Shown: one piece after another, positions 16,883 through 25,005 of the stretch | Layout of the letters: each line of letters opens with the position of its first letter | Numbering within the stretch: position 1 is the first letter of the stretch | NCBI GenBank assembly: GCA_029983695.1 | Contig: JASBZB010000015.1 | Span: 33,890-97,889, forward strand | From: Lutispora sp003527145 | GTDB lineage: Bacteria; Bacillota; Clostridia; Lutisporales; Lutisporaceae | Direction: 5' to 3' | DNA: 64,000 nt | Notes under the pieces: generated by a model | The model's database searches: none | What the model was told of the DNA's origin: nothing | The model's input: only the letters and a program-made list of their open reading frames with translations | Program-made: the position numbers and the translations under genes

Positions 16883-18667
16883 ATGTTTTATAATCAATCA
16901 ATATTTATGCGCGTATCTGAAATAATGGATAGAGATGTGATAAAAACAAACTCTGATATATCCATAAACCATGCTGTTGAAATGATGCTTTCAAATGCAA
17001 GAGATGAAGTTATTGTGGTAAAAAAAGACGCAGACAAGGAATATATTGAAGGTATGCTCACTAAGACTGATATATGTAGGCTCAAAAAAGAGAAAATTGA
17101 TTTCACACAGCCGGTTAAAGACTATATGAGCACAGAAGTTTGCACCATTTTACAATCAGAGAAGGTAAAATGTGCAAGGGATGTCATGGTCAGCAAAGGA
17201 ATAGGCAGATTGCCTGTGACAGACGGAGATGAGGTAATAGGTATTGTAACATCAAAGGATCTTCTTGACACTTTTTATGTCGCAGTAGAAGATATAGTGC
17301 TGCAGCTCAGTACTATCCTGGAGAATCTCCACGAAGCAGTATGTGTTGTAAACAATGAAGGGGTAGTCAGCTTATGGAATCAAAGCTCAGAAAAGCTCTA
17401 CGGCATAAACAGCAGCGAAATTATCGGCAAAAATATAAAGGAAGTTTTCCCCAATGCCTTGATAGCCAAAGTGATAGAAGAGAAGAAACCTTTTAAAAAT
17501 CATACCCACAGGCCCAAGGAAGGCTCCTATGTGGCAATAAGCGCGGTGCCTTTGGTGTATGAGGGCAAGATGGTAGGAGCGGTTTCCACCGACAGAGACA
17601 TTACAGAGATAAATAATTTATCGATGCAGCTTGAAAGTGAAAGATCAAAGGTTAAATTCCTGGAAGAGCAGATGAAAAACATTACAGAAGCAAAATATAC
17701 TTTTGGGAATATCATCGGAAAAAGCAAGGCCATAGTCAATTCCATCACACTGGCAAAGCAGGTGGCAAAATCCAATGCCAGTGTACTTATCACGGGAGAG
17801 AGCGGTACCGGTAAAGAGGTATTTGCAAGGGCTATACATCAGGAAAGCGGAAGACAGGGGCATTTTGTACCTATAAACTGCAGTGCTATACCATATAATT
17901 TGTTTGAAAGTGAACTCTTCGGCTATGAAGGAGGAGCTTTTACAGGAGCACTAAAAAAGGGCAAGATGGGGAAGTTTGAGCTGGCCAATGAAGGCACCCT
18001 TTTTTTAGATGAAATAGGGGATATGCCCATTGAGATGCAAGCCAAGCTCTTGCGTGTTTTGCAAGATGGTGTGATCACCAGGGTAGGCGGTGACAAATCC
18101 ATAAATGTTGATGTAAGAATACTCGCAGCTACCAATAAGGATTTAAAGAAGATGATGCTGGAGGAGACTTTTAGAGAAGACCTCTATTACAGATTATGCG
18201 TGGTTTCTATACCGCTTCCGCCGCTGAGGGAGAGAAAAGAGGACTTGCCGGAGCTTATAAGAAGCTTTTTTTCGGAGTTCGGAGAATATAATGAAATACA
18301 TGAAATAGAGATTGACCCTGAAGTGATGAAAATACTCACCGATTATGAATGGAAGGGCAATATAAGAGAGCTCAGGAACATGGTGGAAAGGCTTATAATC
18401 CTATCTCCGGACGGGAAGATAAAAAAGGATATGCTTCCTGATGAAGTTTTTAACAAAACTTTTATAAAAGATAGCAGGGATTCCAGGCAGGGCATAGGCA
18501 TGAATTATGATTTGAAAAAGGTCATAGCCGATGTAGAAAAGAGGAGTATAAAAGAAGTGATGGAGATGACCGGCGGCAATAAAGCAAAAGCAGCAGTAAT
18601 GCTGAATATAGAAAGGGGAAGCCTTTACTATAAGCTCAAGCAGTATGATTTAAAGGAATACTTATAA
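16883..18667 (+). CDS. prdR: Sigma-54-dependent activator of proline reductase genes
   Basis: About 594 residues. Two CBS domains cover about 10-130, a PAS domain about 140-245, and an AAA+ sigma-54 interaction domain about 275-500 with Walker A GESGTGKE, intact GAFTGA, Walker B LFLDEIGD and the arginine-finger region. A Fis-type helix-turn-helix is at the C-terminus (NKAKAAVMLNIERGSLYYKL). CBS-PAS-AAA-HTH next to prdC matches PrdR of C. difficile, which activates prd genes in response to proline. Start at 16883 uses GGTGGTGAT; an ATG at 16871 is less likely. Three palindromes and a -24/-12 element downstream of this gene are its probable targets. Confidence 0.88.
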   Translation: MFYNQSIFMRVSEIMDRDVIKTNSDISINHAVEMMLSNARDEVIVVKKDADKEYIEGMLTKTDICRLKKEKIDFTQPVKDYMSTEVCTILQSEKVKCARDVMVSKGIGRLPVTDGDEVIGIVTSKDLLDTFYVAVEDIVLQLSTILENLHEAVCVVNNEGVVSLWNQSSEKLYGINSSEIIGKNIKEVFPNALIAKVIEEKKPFKNHTHRPKEGSYVAISAVPLVYEGKMVGAVSTDRDITEINNLSMQLESERSKVKFLEEQMKNITEAKYTFGNIIGKSKAIVNSITLAKQVAKSNASVLITGESGTGKEVFARAIHQESGRQGHFVPINCSAIPYNLFESELFGYEGGAFTGALKKGKMGKFELANEGTLFLDEIGDMPIEMQAKLLRVLQDGVITRVGGDKSINVDVRILAATNKDLKKMMLEETFREDLYYRLCVVSIPLPPLRERKEDLPELIRSFFSEFGEYNEIHEIEIDPEVMKILTDYEWKGNIRELRNMVERLIILSPDGKIKKDMLPDEVFNKTFIKDSRDSRQGIGMNYDLKKVIADVEKRSIKEVMEMTGGNKAKAAVMLNIERGSLYYKLKQYDLKEYL

Positions 18668-18674
18668 ATCCATA

Positions 18675-18811
18675 TGTGAAAAATTTGACACCATGTAAAA
18701 TAAATGACACTCGCTTTTCCAGGTAGGTCCTTAGTAGGATGTATTGATAAAACATATGATAAGATAATTCTGTATAGAAAAAATTAATAAGCAAATGTAA
18801 AATATTTGACG
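18675..18811 (+). promoter_or_regulatory. Three palindromic 16-bp sites, candidate PrdR enhancer
   Basis: Sites at 18675-18690 (TGTGAAAAATTTGACA), 18694-18709 (TGTAAAATAAATGACA) and 18796-18811 (TGTAAAATATTTGACG) share the symmetric form TGTNAAAWWWTTNACA. The first two are 19 bases apart. They sit about 190-320 bases before the -24 element, a normal place for activator binding in sigma-54 systems. Binding by PrdR is inferred. Confidence 0.6.
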
Positions 18812-18882
18812 ATTTTCCTCGTTTGCTTTCCTTTTTCAAAGAACAATTCAGTTGATAAATTTATTTTTTTAATAGGAAATGA

Positions 18883-18932
18883 AAAAGATAGAAGCTATTG
18901 AAAGCCTTTGTTTTCAATAGCTTCTATCTTTT
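18883..18932. terminator. Long perfect stem-loop between prdR and prdC
   Basis: A perfect 21-bp stem (18883-18903 with 18912-18932) with an 8-base loop ends in TTTT. It probably terminates prdR transcription and lies between the enhancer sites and the prdC promoter. Confidence 0.8.
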
Positions 18933-18994
18933 GATTAAGCAGTATTTTCAGATAAAAAAGAATGTATCAGAAATTTGCAATTTTTTTAACAATG

Positions 18995-19011
18995 TTGGCA
19001 CTGAAATTGCA
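18995..19011 (+). promoter_or_regulatory. Sigma-54 (-24/-12) promoter of the prd operon
   Basis: TTGGCACTGAAATTGCA at 18995-19011 has GG at 18997 and GC at 19009, exactly 12 bases apart, and matches the sigma-54 consensus closely. It is about 50 bases before prdC. Confidence 0.88.
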
Positions 19012-19061
19012 AGATATATAGGGCGGAATAGTTTGATTTACTTTTAACAAAGGAGGTGAGA

Positions 19062-20354
19062 ATGATGGAACAGGTTACACTGTTGCTCAGACAACATGTA
19101 GGAGCCCCATGTTCACCAATTGTAAAAGTTGGAGATGAGGTTAAAAGAGGACAGCTTATAGCAGCCCCAACCGGCCTTGGTGCCAATATCCATTCCAGCG
19201 TTTCAGGTGTAGTAAAGGAAATAAACGATACAGCAATAGTTATAGAAGCCTTTGATGAGCAATCCAAAGATTTTATTCCGATAAAAGAGACCAAGGATCA
19301 TTTGGAAGCTATAAAAGAAGCGGGCATAGTTGGTTCAGGAGGAGCTGGTTTTCCAGCCCATGTAAAGTTTAAGACGGATCTTTCGGGAGGATGTATTATC
19401 GCAAATGCTGCTGAGTGCGAACCGATTTTGCTGCATAATATTGCATATTTGGAACAAAATCCGGATGTGATCATCAGGGGAATAAAATACCTTATGGAAA
19501 TTACAAAGGCCAAGACAGGATATATCGCAATAAAGGTTAAAAATCTTAAGGCAATAAAAGCCATAAACAAGGCCTTAAAGCCTGAGGACAACATATCAAT
19601 AAAAATATTGCCCGATATGTACCCTGCAGGAGATGAAAGGGTAATAGTAAGGGAAATTTTAGGAGTGGAATTAAAACCGGGAGAACTGCCCAGTGTTGCT
19701 AATGCTGTTATATCCAATGTTGAAACTGTAAAGAACGTCACCTTAGCGATAGAACAAAGGAAGCCGGTTATTGATAAAGATTTGACGGTAGTAGGAAGAG
19801 TAAAAAATGCTCTGAAAGGCAAAGTATTTTTGGATGTACCTATAGGATATCCCGTTAAAAAATATATAGAAGCAGCCGGAGGCTATGTAGAGCCACATGG
19901 TGAAATAGTTCTTGGAGGGCCTTTTACAGGGAAGCATGGAGAAGAAGCGTCACCGATAATAAAAACTTTAGGCGGAATCATAGTAGCAATGCCATTTCCA
20001 AAAGAAAACAGAAAAGTAGGAATACTTGCATGTGAATGCGGTGCTCAGGAAGAAAGGTTGAGGGAGATTGCAAAGGCTATGGGAGCTCAAGTTGTTGCAG
20101 AGAGAAAATGCAAGAGAATGGTTGAGGTAAATGGAAGATGGAGATGTGAAAAGCCTGGAGTATGTCCGGGTCAAGCATCCACCGTTTTGGATCTGAAAAA
20201 GGAAGGTGCAGAGGTTATTCTGACAGGAACCTGTGGCGACTGAACGAACACGGTAATGACTGTAACTCCTAGGCTAGGAGTTCCAACATATCATAGTACA
20301 GATCATGCGCTCAGAGCTGCGGGTCATAAGCTGGTTAGAAAGACTAAAGCATAA
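19062..20354 (+). CDS. prdC: Proline reductase-associated electron-transfer selenoprotein PrdC
   Basis: A 430-residue RnfC-like protein if TGA at 20241-20243 is read as selenocysteine (residue 394, in TGTCGD-Sec-TNT); reading continues in frame to TAA at 20352. The N-terminal part carries the RnfC-type barrel-sandwich and GxGGAGFPAH/K NADH-binding-like segments (VGSGGAGFPAHVKFK), and Cys residues cluster before the Sec. PrdC is thought to pass electrons to the reductase. A conventional ORF call would stop at residue 393 and lose 36 residues. AGGAGG at 19051-19056 supports the ATG at 19062 or 19065. A strong 8-bp hairpin lies 20 bases after the TGA. Confidence 0.92.
20264..20282 (+). promoter_or_regulatory. 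Candidate bacterial SECIS hairpin of prdC
   Basis: AACTCCTA (20264-20271), loop GGC, TAGGAGTT (20275-20282) form a perfect 8-bp stem starting 20 bases after the TGA, the usual place for a bacterial SECIS, with G residues in the loop. Confidence 0.65.
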
Positions 20355-20410
20355 CCTTCTGTAGAATTTTAATATAAAATCAATTTTCATACTTAAAGGA
20401 GGTAAAATTT

Positions 20411-22276
20411 ATGTCAATGTCGGCAGAAAACGCTCTACACCACAAGAATGATCCCGCAGTTGTATGCTGCAGAACCGAAGCAGGCACTGTAATTTCTGCA
20501 GATAATCTGGAGGACCCGTCAATATTTCCGGATTTGGTAGACTCAGGATTGTTAAATATTGATGAAAGCGCTTTAAAAATCGGACAGGTATTGGGAGCAA
20601 AATTGATTAAAACCATTGATTCGTTGACACCTATTACAGCAGATGCAGTAGAAGGTGCTAAGGAAGTCGAGGAAGAAGACTCCGAAAAAGAATCGGCAGC
20701 AGAGCCGGTACCGGCTGTGGCAGTGGCAAAGCAACCGGTTTTTGCACCTTCATCAAGTGGCGGAGTGCTGAAAATTCATATTGGGGAAGGCAAGGATATA
20801 AATCTTGAAATACCAATGGTAGGATATCCGGCATTAGCAATTCCCGCAGGGGAGTCAGCACCTTTGGCAGCACCGGCAATAGAGAAGCAAACAGAAGCTG
20901 CCGGAGAAGTCAAGGCTGTCAGGAAACTGATAAAGAAGCATTTCAAGATAACTGAAGTAAAGCGAGGCCCCGAAACCAAGATCGAGGGAACTACCCTTTA
21001 TATCAGAGAAGGCATTGAAGAAGATGCAATAAAAGCAGATAAACTGGTAAAGAAGTTCAAGATAGATATAATAACTCCCGATAAGTACAACACTTATTCC
21101 GAGACTATAATGGACGTTCAGCCTATAGCTGCAAAAGAAGGCGAGAGCAAGCTGGGAAGCGGAGTAACAAGGGTTATTGACGGAGCTATTATGATGGTGA
21201 CAGGTACTGATGAGAATGGGGTTCAAATCGGTGAATTCGGTTCATCAGAAGGCATATTGGAAGAAAACATAATGTGGGGAAGACCCGGTGCTCCGGAAAA
21301 GGGAGAAATTTTCATAAAGTCAGAAGTTGTAATAAAAGAACATACAAATATGGAAAGACCGGGACCACTTGCTGCTCATAAAGCAACTGATGTTGTAACT
21401 CAAGAAATAAGAGAAGCCCTTAAAAATCTTGACGAAAGCCTTGTTGTTGATACTGAGGAATTCGTTCAGAACAGAAGGCCGGGCAAGAAGAAAGTTGTTA
21501 TAGTGAAGGAAATAATGGGTCAAGGCGCAATGCACGATAACCTGATATTGCCTGTTGAGCCTGTAGGCGTGCTCGGGGGAAAACCCAATGTAGACTTAGG
21601 AAATGTTCCAATAGTATTTTCACCCCTTGAGGTACTGGATGGAGGTATTCATGCACTTACATGCATAGGGCCTGCATCAAAAGAGTGCTCAAGGCACTAT
21701 TGGAGAGAACCTCTGGTTCTTGAGACATTAAATGATGAAGAGGTTGATTTGGCTGCGGTTGTATTTGTGGGAAGCCCGCAGATCAACTCGGAAAAGTTCT
21801 ATGTATCCGAAAGAGTCGGTATGACGGTAGAAGCAATGGATGCAGAAGGCGCTTTTGTAACCACTGAAGGTTTCGGAAACAATCATATAGACTTTGCCAG
21901 CCATGTTGAGCAAATCGGCATGAGAGGAATACCCGTTGTAGGCATGTCCTTCTGTGCAGTGCAGGGCGCACTTGTCGTCGGCAACAAATATATGACCCAC
22001 ATGGTAGACATGAATAAATCTGAGGCAGGCATAGAAAATGAAGTTTTATCCTGCAATACATTGACTAGAGAAGATGCTTTAAGAGCACTTGCCATGTTAA
22101 AAGCGGCTATGGCCGGTGAACCTGTTAAAGAATCAGAAAGAAAATGGAACGCCAATGTTAAGGAAAATAACTTAGAATTGATGGAAAAGGTAACAGGCAA
22201 AAAGATTGAAAGATCAGAAAATGAAACCGCCATACCCATGAGCCAAAAAAGAAAAGAAAAATATTCTACAAAGTGA
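20411..22276 (+). CDS. prdA: D-proline reductase proprotein PrdA
   Basis: A 621-residue proprotein of the pyruvoyl-containing subunit. Cys418 in GGIHALT/CIGPASKE corresponds to the cleavage residue that becomes the pyruvoyl group in C. sticklandii. Cleavage would give fragments of 417 and 204 residues, fitting the known 45- and 23-kDa subunits. With PrdB it reduces D-proline to 5-aminovalerate in Stickland fermentation. An Ala/Pro/Glu-rich segment (about 75-110) separates two parts of the N-terminal fragment. The gene is 56 bases after prdC, with AAAGGAGG before the ATG, and is transcribed from the sigma-54 promoter or its own. Confidence 0.95.
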   Translation: MSMSAENALHHKNDPAVVCCRTEAGTVISADNLEDPSIFPDLVDSGLLNIDESALKIGQVLGAKLIKTIDSLTPITADAVEGAKEVEEEDSEKESAAEPVPAVAVAKQPVFAPSSSGGVLKIHIGEGKDINLEIPMVGYPALAIPAGESAPLAAPAIEKQTEAAGEVKAVRKLIKKHFKITEVKRGPETKIEGTTLYIREGIEEDAIKADKLVKKFKIDIITPDKYNTYSETIMDVQPIAAKEGESKLGSGVTRVIDGAIMMVTGTDENGVQIGEFGSSEGILEENIMWGRPGAPEKGEIFIKSEVVIKEHTNMERPGPLAAHKATDVVTQEIREALKNLDESLVVDTEEFVQNRRPGKKKVVIVKEIMGQGAMHDNLILPVEPVGVLGGKPNVDLGNVPIVFSPLEVLDGGIHALTCIGPASKECSRHYWREPLVLETLNDEEVDLAAVVFVGSPQINSEKFYVSERVGMTVEAMDAEGAFVTTEGFGNNHIDFASHVEQIGMRGIPVVGMSFCAVQGALVVGNKYMTHMVDMNKSEAGIENEVLSCNTLTREDALRALAMLKAAMAGEPVKESERKWNANVKENNLELMEKVTGKKIERSENETAIPMSQKRKEKYSTK

Positions 22277-22289
22277 TTAAAGGTAAATT

Positions 22290-22550
22290 ATGAAATACGG
22301 AGATAAGATAATATACATGGAAGGCATCATTGTAGAGGTTCATGACGGTTGTGTGGCCTTAGACTTAAAAGGAAGGCTAGGCTTTATGAAGGTCCCGATG
22401 AGAATGCTCATTACCGATTACCCTCTTAAAGTAGGACAGGAAGTAGGATTTAACATGAGCTATTTGGAAGTTCTGAGCCCTGATGCCAATGAAAAGTATG
22501 TAAGCAATATTGAAAAAAGAAATAAATCCGATAAGGAGGTAGAACTATGA
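22290..22550 (+). CDS. Small prd-cluster protein between prdA and prdB
   Basis: An 86-residue protein, mostly beta-rich at the front (DKIIYMEGIIVEVHDGCVALDLKGRLGFMKVPMRML region, seen at residues about 5-42) and charged at the end. The pattern looks like a small SH3- or OB-like barrel. Small proteins of this kind are found in prd clusters of clostridia and carry the label CBO2463/CBO2479 domain in some annotation sets (from memory, not checked). Its stop overlaps the prdB start (ATGA at 22547), so it is translationally coupled to prdB; a role in assembly or maturation of the reductase is plausible but unproven. Confidence 0.75.
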   Translation: MKYGDKIIYMEGIIVEVHDGCVALDLKGRLGFMKVPMRMLITDYPLKVGQEVGFNMSYLEVLSPDANEKYVSNIEKRNKSDKEVEL

Positions 22551-23272
22551 GTTTAACAGTAGTAAAAGGGATGCAGTCTGAAATATATGTTCCTATTACA
22601 CCGCCGCCAGTTTGGACTCCTGTAAAAAAAGAGCTTAAGGATATGACGATCGCTCTTGCAACTGCAGCTGGTGTACATGATAAATCAGATAAGAGATTTA
22701 ACCTCGCAGGGGATTTTACGTACAGATTGGTTAAAGATACAACCCCCTCAAGCCAATTGATGGTATCTCATGGCGGATACGATAACGGGGATGTTAATAA
22801 GGATATCAACTGTATGTTCCCTATAGACAGAATCCATGAGCTTGCAAAAGAAGGCTTTATAAAAGCTATAGCTCCTGTTCATGTAGGTTTTATGGGAGGC
22901 GGCGGTAATCAGGAAAAGTTCAAAAATGAAACCGGCCCTGCCATAGCAAAGATATTGAAGGAAGAAGGAGTAGACGGAGTCTTAATGACAGCAGGCTGAG
23001 GTACTTGCCACCGCTCTGCCGTGATTGTGCAGAGAGCGATCGAGGAAGCAGGAATTCCGACTATTATCATTGCTGCTCTTCCTCCTGTAGTAAGACAAAA
23101 CGGCACTCCGAGAGCAGTTGCTCCGCTAGTGCCTATGGGAGCTAACGCAGGCGCTCCAAATGACAGAGAAATGCAATACAACATTGTAAAAGAAACTTTG
23201 ATTCAACTGACCAAGATAGACCAGCCCGGTAAGATAGTTCCATTGCCATATCAATATGTAGCTAAAGTATAA
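22547..23272 (+). CDS. prdB: D-proline reductase selenoprotein subunit PrdB
   Basis: A 241-residue selenoprotein: TGA at 22997-22999 is residue 151 in MTAG-Sec-GTCHRSA, the known Sec site of PrdB, and the frame continues to the TAA ending at 23272. Length equals the 26-kDa subunit. The Sec residue carries out the reductive cleavage of the proline ring bound to the PrdA pyruvoyl group. A naive call would split it into two ORFs (22547-22999 and 23021-23272). AAGGAGG lies before the ATG. A stem-loop starts 12 bases after the TGA. Confidence 0.95.
23012..23038 (+). promoter_or_regulatory. Candidate bacterial SECIS hairpin of prdB
   Basis: CGC-TCTGC pairs with GCAGA-(GA)-GCG around a 9-base loop, beginning 12 bases after the Sec codon. 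One 2-base bulge. Position and size fit a bacterial SECIS. Confidence 0.6.
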
Positions 23273-23308
23273 AAAGACTATATAGCCATATTGCAAAGGG
23301 ATGATGAC

Positions 23309-24076
23309 ATGGTTGACAACGATAAAATTGAAATGAGAAGATTGGTGATCAAAAGTTATCATATTACAGAAGTTTCATTTGCAGATAAAACTGAGATCAT
23401 TGATAAAAGCCTCTGCTTAAGAAAAAATATTATCAATGATATTATCCGGGACGAACCATTGATTGATAATTTGAGCATTGAAATAATTATGCCTGGTGAA
23501 CACGACAGATGGGTAAACAGCATTATGGATATAATGCCTATATCTGCCAAGGTGCTGGGCCGCTTAGGCGAGGGAATAACCCATACTCTTACGGGGGTAT
23601 ACGTCATGCTTACAGGTGTGGACACAGAGGGAATCCAAGTGGCCGAATTCGGATCTTCTGAAGGGAATCTTCAAGAACAAATGATCTTAAATAGGTCCGG
23701 CACTCCGGGCGATAAAGACATAATAATTCTTGTGGACGTTACCTTAAAAGCCGGAGAAGGTCACTACAGAACCGGGCCTACCGCAGCCCACAGGGCGTGC
23801 GATAAGCTTGTGCAAGAAATAAGAGAGAAGCTTAAAAAACTAAATGGAAAAGATTGTACGGAAAGACATGAATTCTATGATGTTATAAAGCCGGGCAGAA
23901 AGAAAATTGCAATAATTAAGCAGGTAGCAGGCCAAGGAACCATGTATGATACTCAATTATTTGCTAAAGAACCGTCGGGTTTTGCAGGGGGACGCTCCAT
24001 AATAGACATGGGAAATGTTCCTGTAATAGTAAGTCCTAATGAATACCGTGACGGTGCCATTAGAGCTATGCATTAA
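23309..24076 (+). CDS. prdD: PrdD, paralogue of the N-terminal fragment of PrdA
   Basis: About 255 residues that follow PrdA residues about 165-417 throughout: HITEV, TGVDTEGIQVAEFGSSEG, RTGPTAAHRA, QEIREKLKKL, PGRKKIAIIKQVAGQGTM and the end DGAIRAMH. The end lines up with PrdA GGIHALT, the residues just before the pyruvoyl Cys, and then a stop codon follows. It lacks the first 165 residues of PrdA. Its role is not known; it may form a complex with PrdE that resembles matured PrdA. Start at ATG 23309 (AAAGGG eight bases upstream) is preferred over the TTG at 23291. Confidence 0.85.
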   Translation: MVDNDKIEMRRLVIKSYHITEVSFADKTEIIDKSLCLRKNIINDIIRDEPLIDNLSIEIIMPGEHDRWVNSIMDIMPISAKVLGRLGEGITHTLTGVYVMLTGVDTEGIQVAEFGSSEGNLQEQMILNRSGTPGDKDIIILVDVTLKAGEGHYRTGPTAAHRACDKLVQEIREKLKKLNGKDCTERHEFYDVIKPGRKKIAIIKQVAGQGTMYDTQLFAKEPSGFAGGRSIIDMGNVPVIVSPNEYRDGAIRAMH

Positions 24077-24091
24077 AGGGTGGTGTTATAA

Positions 24092-24565
24092 ATGGGAGTA
24101 GGACCTTCAACTAAAGAAACTACTTTGCATCATTTCAGAGATCCGTTGCTCCGCATTGTATCCCAGGATGATGATGTAGATCTTGTAGGAATAGTCATAG
24201 TAGGCACTCCACAGGATAATGAAGACAAAATGTTTGTCGGTCAAAGAGCAGCAGCATGGTTGGAGGCAATGCGTGTGGATGGAGCGATAATTTCAGTTGA
24301 TGGTTGGGGTAACAGCCATGTGGACTTTGCAAACACCATCGAAGAAGTTGGTAAAAGGGGAATACCTGTTGTAGGTATGAGCTTTATAGGTACTCAAGCA
24401 CAGTTTGTTGTCAAGAATCAATACATGGATACTATAGTAGATTTCAATAAATCTGTTGAAGGTATTGAAACGGAAGTCGTAGGCGAGAACACCGTTGCAG
24501 AGATTGATGCGAAAAAAGCTCTTGCAATGCTGAAGCTGAAGATGAGAAAGAAGACCGGGATATAA
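24092..24565 (+). CDS. prdE: PrdE, paralogue of the C-terminal fragment of PrdA
   Basis: A 157-residue protein. Its start MGVGPSTKET lines up with CIGPASKEC of PrdA, so the initiator Met takes the place of the pyruvoyl Cys. The match goes on through HFRDPLL, VDLVGIVIVGTPQ, WLEAMRVDGAIIS, GNSHVDFANTIEEVGKRG and IPVVGMSFIG to the C-terminus. Without the Cys, no pyruvoyl group can form by the PrdA route. GGGTGGT precedes the ATG; only 15 bases separate it from prdD, so the two are co-translated. Confidence 0.85.
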   Translation: MGVGPSTKETTLHHFRDPLLRIVSQDDDVDLVGIVIVGTPQDNEDKMFVGQRAAAWLEAMRVDGAIISVDGWGNSHVDFANTIEEVGKRGIPVVGMSFIGTQAQFVVKNQYMDTIVDFNKSVEGIETEVVGENTVAEIDAKKALAMLKLKMRKKTGI

Positions 24566-24571
24566 AAAAAT

Positions 24572-24811
24572 GCGAAGGATATCATACAAAAAGGAAATCG
24601 ACCAATGATATGATATTCTTCGCCTACACAAAGTTAGTAAACTGTGATATTGAATCTGGTACATTCAATATCTGCCGTGAACAAAGCCGTATTGGCTTTA
24701 CTTAATAAATGAGGATATTTTATGTCTCTATAGTTTAAAATACCCCCGAATGATGTACAAAGAAATTTTAATTTATTGTAAAAATAACACATAAATTAAA
24801 ATTATTGTACA
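24572..24811. repeat. Three inverted repeats downstream of prdE
   Basis: Pairs at 24572-24585/24610-24623 (13 of 14 bp), 24646-24655/24663-24672 (perfect 10 bp) and 24754-24778/24790-24811 (imperfect, AT-rich). They fill much of the 440-base gap between prdE and prdF and may act as terminators or RNA stabilisers. No gene, tRNA or -24/-12 element was seen in the gap. Confidence 0.6.
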
Positions 24812-25005
24812 CAAGAAGTATTATAGCATGAAAATATCGCATAAGCAAATGGGGGAAAAGCAAATAATATCAACCATTAGAGCCATATCAAAACATAATA
24901 TTCTCATTTTTAAGTTCTCTATAATTTAGATCAATCTAATTTAACGAATTGTATGTTGAGTATGTAACTAAATACTATCTAAATATTATTTCAGGAGGAA
25001 TAAAA

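Noticed and set aside
19298..19822. Long minus-strand ORF (174 codons) inside prdC
   Set aside because: It lies wholly opposite a well-supported gene, has no ribosome site and no recognisable motifs; opposite-strand openness follows from codon bias.
23021..23272. Separate small gene starting at GTG 23021
   Set aside because: It is the part of prdB after the selenocysteine codon; same frame, no ribosome site, and residues match the PrdB C-terminus.
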